6,170 nucleotides of DNA from CBCXVS01 sp965178525 (GTDB taxonomy: Bacteria > Tectomicrobia > Entotheonellia > Entotheonellales > Entotheonellaceae): the NCBI GenBank assembly GCA_965178525.1, contig CBCXVS010000371.1, forward strand, positions 1-6,170. Reading direction: 5' to 3'. The position numbers were made by a program, and so were the translations under genes. This document shows, one piece after another, positions 1 through 4,330 of this stretch. Every line of letters begins with the position of its first letter. Positions within the stretch are counted from its first letter, which is position 1. The notes beneath the pieces were generated by a model, which had not been told where the DNA came from, did not search any database, and worked only from the letters and a program-made list of their open reading frames with translations.

Positions 1-90
1 TTTGAGTTTTTATTTCAACAAGTTGTCGCCGAATCACGGGAGGAACTTCGGGTTAGGGAGGCCGTTGTGTTGATCCTGCATCGGCCGTAG
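1..90 (+). CDS. possible C-terminal tail of a gene entering from the left
   Basis: Frame 1 is open from the window edge to a TAG at 88-90 and would give about 29 residues, ending in VREAVVLILHRP. The translation has a plausible amphipathic, charged composition and no low-complexity signature. It is too short to assign to a family, and a second frame is open nearly as far. The only support is the open frame plus the inverted repeat that begins 10 bases after the stop. Low confidence. Confidence 0.22.
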   Translation, partial: FEFLFQQVVAESREELRVREAVVLILHRP

Positions 91-99
91 AGAAGGGTA

Positions 100-132
100 T
101 GGTGCATGAGTGAGGTCGTGGGTCATGCACCA
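100..132. repeat. 10-bp perfect inverted repeat, 13-nt spacer
   Basis: The arms TGGTGCATGA (100-109) and TCATGCACCA (123-132) are exact reverse complements separated by 13 bases. The repeat lies just after the TAG at 88-90 and has no T-run on either side, so it is a poor intrinsic terminator. It could be an operator for a dimeric regulator or a transcript-end hairpin. The rest of 91-258 shows no convincing gene. Confidence 0.5.
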
Positions 133-258
133 CGGGCGATCGCCACTCCAACGATGAGGAAGGAGTACGTCAAATATACCGGGTATGACGCCGCTCTGGA
201 ACCGTGTTGTAGATAGCTTTGGGGGTACCAAGGCGCCGAGGGGATCAACGCATGACCG

Positions 259-498
259 TCAACTCGGCGGCTCAGCCGGTGGGTTGGGCGGTTCGCCCGT
301 GTCGAGTATATGCGTCAAACCTTCCTCGCTCAGGGCGGAAAATGCCGTTTTGAGCATAAGGGTAAAGTCGATAAACCGCTGCTCATGAAACCGCAGGGTG
401 GTAAAACCGCACGAGACATGAATCGTGCCGTCAGGGCTTTTGACGACGTTGCCGATAGAGGGCATGGTGCTTAAAATAAGAGATTTCTCTTGTTCCAT
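259..498 (-). CDS. 79-aa conserved-looking small protein (DUF6686-like?)
   Basis: A compact cytoplasmic protein of 79 residues with no signal peptide or membrane segment. The core around residues 22-55 (GTIHVSCGFTTLRFHEQRF and the helix after it) reads as two short beta strands followed by an alpha helix. This resembles the small DUF6686-type proteins from memory of their GxIHxxxG..xLRF pattern, an assignment that needs a profile search. The C-terminus is proline-rich (EPPNPPAEPPS) and probably disordered. The start is well supported: a GAGGAG Shine-Dalgarno lies about 9 bases before the ATG. It sits 61 bases downstream of the DUF4198 remnant on the same strand, so the two were probably co-transcribed. 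Function unknown; a role in metal handling is only suggested by the neighbours. Confidence 0.6.
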   Translation of the reverse strand: MEQEKSLILSTMPSIGNVVKSPDGTIHVSCGFTTLRFHEQRFIDFTLMLKTAFSALSEEGLTHILDTGEPPNPPAEPPS

Positions 499-559
499 GG
501 CCGATTTCTCCTCATTCTGTTTGCGATAGGCTTCTACTCTCTAGGGCGGCGATCATGGA

Positions 560-1126
560 TTACGGCACGGCAAACACCAACACGGCTCGCAAGATGTGCT
601 CGTCGTCGTCTGCCGTTGGGGCTTTCACCTTGTGCTGCACCCGCACCATCCAGCTTCCGGCATGGGTGAGTTTCACGTGAGCAATACCGTTATTTTTGGC
701 CTGGGTGGCATAGGCATCGGTATCCGGATGCTTTGAAAAGCCGTCATACGTGGCCAAGACCTGGGCGGCTAACGGCTTGCCATCGAAAAGCACCCGCACC
801 ACCGCTTCCCGTCCCACATGCAGCGTCGCCGGATCGTTGAGAGGCACGAGTTCCAAGCGGTGTCCCACAATGTGGTCATGCATGGAGACGCCTCGATGTG
901 GTCCACAGGTTCGATTTGATCAGCCGTCATGAACACCTCCGTAGAGATGACCTCGTATCCTGGAGATAGAGGGCCTTATGGGAAGCGGCTGGCCCGCCGA
1001 GGCATAGAAGCGCTCCGGTTTGATGATGACATCGTGTGAGCCAGCCGGTGTCTTGAGGAAACCCAAAAGGGTTAGCGCGAGTATGAAACCGATGGGTCCG
1101 CTTCGCCCGATGGAATGGCCTTGCAT
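560..1126 (-). pseudogene. DUF4198-type periplasmic protein, collapsed by internal loss and TGA
   Basis: Two pieces of one protein lie in the same frame. The N-terminal piece (1126 down to 920) starts with an AGGAGA Shine-Dalgarno and has a hydrophobic leader (residues about 12-26). It then reads HDVIIKPERFYASAGQPLPI, the usual start of the mature DUF4198 domain. The reading then becomes uncharacteristic (about residues 50-68) and meets TGA at 920-922. The C-terminal piece (from about 883) has GHRLELVPLNDPATLHVG and VRVLFDGKPL, then a beta-rich end finishing in TAA; these are hallmarks of the DUF4198 C-terminal half. Even read through the TGA the product would be only 189 residues against roughly 250-280 for the family, so a middle section is missing. 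DUF4198 proteins are exported and often lie beside metal-transport genes. The 107-residue C-terminal part could be translated alone from ATG 883 (GAGG lies 7 bases upstream), but a lone, unexported half is unlikely to work. Confidence 0.65.
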
Positions 1127-1421
1127 GGATCGTCTCCTGTAGAAAGTTTTTCGTATCCGACCCTGACAGCCGGTGCTGCGTTCGGCGGTCAGAGCTTGGG
1201 GGCAGCGTGTGATGGACCGTGTGGATACCGTGGGTGTGCGTCAGGTGGCATGCGGTGATTGGCGGTGACGTTTGGCGTTGATCGACCACCCAGCTCCGGG
1301 CCGCCTTTGTCTTGGCACGTCTGAAGCGCTGACGCGATGTGTCCAACCCGGTCGGCGATGGGCCATCGGCGCACAACTTACAAGTGGGTTCCGAGGTCAT
1401 CGGGATATTGCTATTCTATTA
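1127..1421. other. mostly gene-free stretch between DUF4198 remnant and Fur box
   Basis: I find no recognisable gene here. Two overlapping minus-strand frames are open: one from ATG 1400 (His-rich, with a CxxC near the start) that runs into the DUF4198 gene in another frame, and one from GTG 1374 to 1189. Neither has a Shine-Dalgarno or recognisable homology. A near-perfect hairpin (CTGACAGCCG / CGGCGGTCAG, one mismatch, 1163-1192) lies in what would be the 5' leader of the DUF4198 gene. Confidence 0.4.
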
Positions 1422-1436
1422 TGATAATGATTATCA
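1422..1436. promoter_or_regulatory. Fur box (perfect 7-1-7 palindrome)
   Basis: TGATAATGATTATCA matches the 7-1-7 Fur consensus TGATAATnATTATCA at every position. The palindrome extends one more base each side (1421-1437). Fur with ferrous iron represses from such sites. The centre is 76 bases before the ferredoxin ATG on the plus strand and about 300 bases before the DUF4198 start on the minus strand, so either or both could be controlled. The surrounding 1403-1450 is AT-rich, as expected for a promoter, but I cannot fix clear -35/-10 boxes. The match to the consensus is direct; binding is inference. Confidence 0.88.
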
Positions 1437-1504
1437 TGATCGTATTTTCCGAGAAAAGAGCCGCTCTCTGCGGTATCGGAAGGCGTCGATGGAGGTCAAG
1501 ATTC

Positions 1505-1741
1505 ATGCCTTTTGTGATTGCTGAGCCGTGCGTAGATGTGATGGACACCGCTTGTGCGAATGTCTGTCCAGTGGATTGCATTCACTATGATCAAGGTGTT
1601 GACGATCGATCGTGCCGCCACGCGGGTGCTCATGCAATCTCTGAGTCAGGCGAGCCGCCGGATGGGCGGCGCTGCCGCGGCCGAATTCGGCCGCAAAGTG
1701 ATTCCATGGCCATGCCCGTCCGCGTCTGCAGTATCGGCTGA
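1505..1741 (+). pseudogene. ferredoxin (FdxA / 7Fe type), N-terminal half only
   Basis: The first 34 residues (PFVIAEPCVDVMDTACANV, then CPVDCIHYDQGVDD) match the start of FdxA-type 3Fe-4S/4Fe-4S ferredoxins, soluble low-potential electron carriers. Cys9, Cys17, Cys21 and Cys25 are present. The second motif (normally DECIDCGACEPVCP) is absent in all three frames. After residue 34 the frame reads an Arg/Ser/Gly-rich sequence to TGA at 1739-1741, unlike any ferredoxin. A GGAGG lies 9 bases before the ATG, and a Fur box is centred 76 bases upstream, fitting iron-responsive expression. The break near 1605 looks like a recombination junction, because another frame becomes the better coding frame there. 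With only half of its cluster ligands the product is unlikely to hold its normal clusters. Identification of the N-terminus is firm; loss of function is inferred. Confidence 0.75.
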
Positions 1742-1763
1742 GCCACAGGCTATGCAGCGCTAA
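1600..1763 (+). pseudogene. orphan coding-like fragment after ferredoxin break
   Basis: In the frame +1 to the ferredoxin, the translation from about 1600 (IDRAATRVLMQSLSQASRRM, then GGAAAAEFGRKVIPWP) has helix-like composition and mostly G or C third positions, as in a real GC-rich gene. It ends at TAA 1761-1763, but the same frame continues plausibly (LKALAASLERPNRTGKSRD) into the ATG of the Cys-rich protein at 1821. It has no start of its own and I recognise no family. The best reading is the tail of another gene joined to the ferredoxin front half. Low confidence. Confidence 0.25.
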
Positions 1764-1820
1764 CTCAAGGCGCTCGCTGCGAGCTTGGAACGGCCAAATC
1801 GCACAGGGAAAAGTCGGGAC

Positions 1821-1943
1821 ATGAAGAGCACATGCTGTGAGCGCTATAAACGCAAAGGAAAAGCGTGCAAGACGTGCCTAACCATGGCGAAGTTATCGAA
1901 AAAAGAGGCCAAGAAGCTGATCAAGAAGGCAAATAAAGGGTGA
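1821..1943 (+). CDS. 40-aa Cys/Lys-rich small protein (CC-x9-C-x2-C)
   Basis: The ORF is only 40 codons. It begins MKSTCCERYKRKGKACKTC and continues with a lysine-rich helix (residues 24-39: KLSKKEAKKLIKKANK) before TGA. Cys5, Cys6, Cys16 and Cys19 form a compact CC-x9-C-x2-C set that could bind a metal ion or an Fe-S cluster. The strong net positive charge would also suit nucleic-acid contact. I recall similarly patterned tiny proteins (CCxKYxKKGKxCKxCP) in several Gram-negative genomes without an assigned role. The residue order is far from random, with all four Cys in the first half and the Lys helix in the second, which favours a real gene. The Shine-Dalgarno is weak (AGGGA, about 12 bases upstream). 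It follows the ferredoxin on the same strand behind the Fur box, so it may be iron-regulated. Function unknown. Confidence 0.6.
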   Translation: MKSTCCERYKRKGKACKTCLTMAKLSKKEAKKLIKKANKG

Positions 1944-1971
1944 ACGGGGGAACGCGACCTGAGGATGCGGC

Positions 1972-2187
1972 GTGATGGGTGCTGTGATTTTAATGGTGGT
2001 TTTTTTGACCGTGAGTATCGGGATTCGCCTCGTTTACATGCGGCTTGAGCGCGGCGCGCCAGGTTGCTTTCCCCTATTCCGGTTCAGCGGTTACTGCAGC
2101 CCCGGTCTCATCGTCATACGGGCGCTAACCTTCTCGTGTCTTGGCGTTGTCTTGGTTCTGTTGCTCCTGCAATATATCGAACGTTGA
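1972..2187 (+). CDS. 71-aa two-helix membrane protein
   Basis: A small integral membrane protein with two hydrophobic segments: residues about 3-22 (AVILMVVFLTVSIGIRLVYM) and about 45-67 (LIVIRALTFSCLGVVLVLLL). They are joined by a short loop with basic residues and two Cys. The start is either GTG 1972 or ATG 1975; GAGGA at 1961-1965 gives 9 bases to the ATG, so ATG 1975 is preferred. It lies 28-31 bases after the Cys-rich small gene and ends head-on against the bacterioferritin, with a hairpin at 2222-2243 between them. No family is recognised. Hydrophobic pattern and upstream purines support translation, but such short ORFs can be chance. Confidence 0.5.
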   Translation: MMGAVILMVVFLTVSIGIRLVYMRLERGAPGCFPLFRFSGYCSPGLIVIRALTFSCLGVVLVLLLLQYIER

Positions 2188-2221
2188 GCACCGCCCAACG
2201 TCGCCTCATCGATCGGGGGAA

Positions 2222-2243
2222 ACAGGGGCGATGCTGCCCCTGT
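2222..2243 (-). terminator. hairpin terminator between convergent genes
   Basis: ACAGGGGC (2222-2229) and GCCCCTGT (2236-2243) form a perfect 8-bp GC-rich stem with a 6-nt loop. On the minus strand the stem is followed by TTTCCCCC, a weak U-tract. It lies 33 bases past the distal in-frame stop (2276) of the bacterioferritin reading frame. That placement fits a terminator for the full-length, not the amber-shortened, gene. It may also stop the plus-strand transcript ending at 2187. Confidence 0.55.
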
Positions 2244-2275
2244 GTGACGTTGGATCAGAACCGCCGGGAATTCGT

Positions 2276-2359
2276 CTACACCACTTTGAGCTGTATCTCC
2301 GGCGTGAACGTTGCAGTTTGCACCGTATTTAAAACCATTTCGAGTTCTTCGATGTCTTC
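2276..2359 (-). pseudogene. in-frame remainder of bacterioferritin beyond the amber codon
   Basis: Directly after the TAG at 2360-2362 the same frame stays open for 27 codons to a TAG at 2276-2278. It begins EDIEELEMVL, the normal continuation of the fourth helix of a bacterioferritin. Adding it gives 152 residues counting the amber position, close to the roughly 158 of the family. This stretch would be made only by readthrough, or if the amber is an error. Confidence 0.75.
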
Positions 2360-2734
2360 CTACTCGTCTTCGATCTGGTCTTCTAGCATAGTGCGCAAGG
2401 CGACATCGTCGTCGCTTAGCGCCAGGGCGTCGAGGTAGGCCTGCTTCGCCTGCCGCTCCAACGCCAGATCCTGCCGCAGCATCTCTTCGAGATCCAATGA
2501 CTGCCGCACCGCCGTCCCCACTTCGATCGTGGGCACACCGCCCAAGGCCACGACTTTTGGGCCGAATTTGTAGGCATGCTCTTGCGACGTACGGCTTTCT
2601 TCGAGGAAGAATTCGGCGTAGACCTTGCGCCAGAGGCCTCGCACGAGAAGCGCGTGCTGTTTGTACTGAATGCAGGCGGCATGTTCTAAGGCCACGGCTT
2701 TGTTCAGTGCCTCGATGACATGTCCAGTATCCAT
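2360..2734 (-). CDS. bfr: bacterioferritin-like ferritin, cut short by amber codon
   Basis: A ferritin-fold iron-storage protein; the family forms 24-subunit cytoplasmic shells that oxidise and store iron. By alignment from memory to E. coli Bfr: Glu17 (E18), Tyr24 (Y25), His53 (H54), Glu93 (E94) and Glu124 (E127) are kept. Ser50 replaces ligand E51, Gln51 replaces the haem-binding M52, and past the stop Asp127 replaces H130. The conserved blocks KVVALGGVP and EEMLRQDLALE are present. Helices A to C and most of D are encoded before TAG at codon 125, so the 124-aa product lacks the end of helix D and helix E. The start is secure: AAGGAGG at 2739-2745 lies 4 bases before the ATG, with a good sigma70 promoter upstream. 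It lies downstream of the HTTM remnant but has its own promoter. Family firm; whether the product is active is doubtful. Confidence 0.85.
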   Translation of the reverse strand: MDTGHVIEALNKAVALEHAACIQYKQHALLVRGLWRKVYAEFFLEESRTSQEHAYKFGPKVVALGGVPTIEVGTAVRQSLDLEEMLRQDLALERQAKQAYLDALALSDDDVALRTMLEDQIEDE

Positions 2735-2738
2735 ACAA

Positions 2739-2745
2739 CCTCCTT
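2739..2745 (-). promoter_or_regulatory. strong Shine-Dalgarno of bacterioferritin
   Basis: AAGGAGG on the minus strand, four bases before ATG 2734, is the best ribosome binding site in the window. It fixes the bfr start and excludes the overlapping frame that opens at 2738. Confidence 0.85.
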
Positions 2746-2796
2746 ATATAGGATCATGAGATTGAGATCGACATTTTATCTGTTCGACGTGTGTAT

Positions 2797-2825
2797 AATA
2801 TACCTCTAGGAATTCGGTGTGTCAA
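2797..2825 (-). promoter_or_regulatory. sigma70-type promoter of bacterioferritin
   Basis: Minus-strand TTGACA (2825-2820) is a perfect -35 box. After exactly 17 bases comes TATATT (2802-2797) as the -10. AT-rich DNA lies upstream (2830-2870), resembling an UP element. Transcription would start near 2790, giving a leader of about 55 bases before ATG 2734. The box overlaps the degraded downstream end of the HTTM reading frame. No convincing Fur box is seen here, so this gene may be expressed independently of the site at 1422. Confidence 0.7.
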
Positions 2826-2937
2826 TATAACCTATTGTTTTTTTGGATTTATATAATTGACTCATTTTCAACTCGCCACCGGAAATGCCTCGTGCCGTTG
2901 CCATCAAGGCCGTCAAATGCTGATGGTTCAGTAGGTT

Positions 2938-3137
2938 CATGAAAGGCTGCACCCACGAAAAGCCGGGATAGGTGAAAAAAACGTGGGTTGGAGATAGAGC
3001 GTTTCCACCCAGCCCTTGGCGATAAAGCGCACTATGCTAGCGCTCATGAGCAGCCCGAACAGCACGCGAAAGGCTACCAGGGAGGCGAGGTCAGTGGGCT
3101 CAAACAGCGTCTTGCAGCGGGCTCTAATCGCCATCAT
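2938..3137 (-). pseudogene. HTTM-domain membrane protein, N-terminal fragment with frameshift
   Basis: The N-terminus of an HTTM (vitamin K-dependent gamma-carboxylase-like) membrane protein. After ATG 3137 or 3134 it reads LFEPTDLASLVAFRVLFGLL (first membrane helix), then a GWVETLYLQPTFF stretch typical of the family. At an A7 run (2975-2981; T7 on the coding strand) the frame slips. One added T restores FFFTYPGFSWVQPF, the expected next block. After about 66 residues homology stops, although the corrected frame stays open to TAG at 2806-2808. The normal protein has several hundred residues and multiple helices, so nearly all of it is missing. The start overlaps the imelysin end by about 10-14 bases, showing translational coupling in the original operon. 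Identification is from conserved motifs; loss of function is clear if the sequence is correct. Confidence 0.7.
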
Positions 3138-4244
3138 TATCGCCAAAATCCACCGTGATGCTCAGCACGTTGGTCATGTCGACTTTTAACAGGATGAGCA
3201 ATTGATACACCGCCTGATACGCGGCTTGCACCGTCTGTGACTGCTCGACGATCGCGACGCGCAGCGGGGTGGGAATGGCGCGCGCCGCGGTCAGCGCCGC
3301 GTGAAATTACTGCGCAATGCGGCGGCCGAGATCAGAGCCCAGAGCGGCGAGGAAATCGTCAAATCCGGGACCTGACGTTGATGCGGCCTGCCTACTAGAG
3401 ACGGCGAGCGCTTCCTCCAAGGTCGCGATCAGCAGCGCCGTGGAGGCGCTGCTGCGGCCGGCCTCCACAGCATTAGGCCAGGGCGTGCGGCCATTGCCAC
3501 GCAGCGGCTTGCCGATTTTGTTGTGCTGTACCATTTCGACGGCTGACACGAGCTGATTGACGATGGCGCTGATGGCGCCATGAGACGTGGGTACGTGGCT
3601 CCGCCCTGGCCAGCCCGCCACGTTGTTGCTGAGGCCGCCCCCGGGCGCCATAACTGCGCCACCGCCTGGCTTTGTCGGCGAGATGCCGTCATGGCGACGA
3701 GGTAGGGACACCACCGGTTGGCCATCGGCCCCTCCTGTATGGCCCGCAGGACCGCGGTCGACCCGAACTCGCCATCGAACAGCAAATGCTCCATGGCCGA
3801 GAGCCCGTGCGCCGCGACGCCCATGGCCTTGACAAAGTCAGGCGTGATCGGCTGTCCACTCATGAGGGCGAGCCGGAGCCGGCGCGGCCGTGTGGGCCAA
3901 AACCCGATTGATTTGGCATAGCTCCGGGTCAGATCGAGCTGAAAGGCTTCGCTGCGTTTCCACAACGCAGCCGCTTGTTTCCAACTGGCCTGAGCCGCCT
4001 CCAGTCGAGCCGTGGTTGGCGCCTCACAGAGTCGGGCCGTGGCGCGCTGCAACGACGCGGCCGCGGCCGCGAAATCCAGGTAGGTCGGAAGCATGACGTT
4101 ATACGCCAAATACGCTAGCATCTCGGCGCGATCGAAAGGCATTGGCGGCGTATGGGGTTGACTGCTGGCCAACTCGAACCTCAAGACACCGCAGGCGGCC
4201 AGCGCGAGTAACCCGAAACACGTCATGGTCGATGGCTGGCGCAT
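3124..4244 (-). pseudogene. imelysin-family periplasmic iron protein (EfeO/ICMP-like), frameshifted
   Basis: Imelysins are exported, iron-regulated proteins related to IrpA, ICMP and EfeO. The first frame has a leader with a lipobox (LLALAAC, Cys18), then NVMLPTYLDFAAAAASLQ, WKRSEAFQ, SIGFWPTRP and AAHGLSAMEHLLFDG. The last is at the place of the family GxHxxE-type motif, here HGLSAME. Near residue 200 (QLWRPG) the family sequence moves to another frame, most simply by loss of one base in the C5 run at 3638-3642. It continues with AISAIVNQLVSAVEMVQHNK, IGKPLRGN and LIATLEEALAVSS, reaches TAA at 3307-3309, and goes on in frame with FHAALTAARAIPTPLRVAIV to the usual ending FGDNDGD and TAG at 3124. 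So one frameshift and one nonsense codon interrupt an otherwise full-length gene. GGGGG about 6 bases before ATG 4244 serves as Shine-Dalgarno. It follows the DHOR gene by 86 bases. Confidence 0.8.
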
Positions 4245-4330
4245 CGGTTGCCCCCTTTTCAGTACTGAGGCAAAATCAACTTTATCTCTTTCCCCTGGAG
4301 AAATGTATTAAGGCCATTCTGTCCAGGCAG

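Noticed and set aside
920..922. TGA as selenocysteine in the DUF4198 frame
   Set aside because: DUF4198 proteins are not known selenoproteins, the flanking sequence is already degraded, and no SECIS-type hairpin is evident after it.
2091..2738. 215-codon minus-strand open frame over the bacterioferritin
   Set aside because: It is a frame shadow of bfr with Arg-rich translation; the SD spacing and ferritin motifs fix the real frame.
2850..2875. Possible Fur-like sequence GAAAATGAGTCAATTATA upstream of bfr
   Set aside because: Only one half resembles the consensus; the second half fails, so it is within chance for AT-rich DNA.
3128..3143. GATAATGAT-like half Fur site at the imelysin end
   Set aside because: It is the codon sequence for the conserved imelysin ending DNDGD and lacks the second arm.
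2360..3309. Alternative genetic code with TAA/TAG read as Gln
   Set aside because: DHOR ends at its natural position with TAA, imelysin with TAG and bfr's distal end with TAG, and frameshifts also occur, so gene decay or sequence error explains the pattern better.
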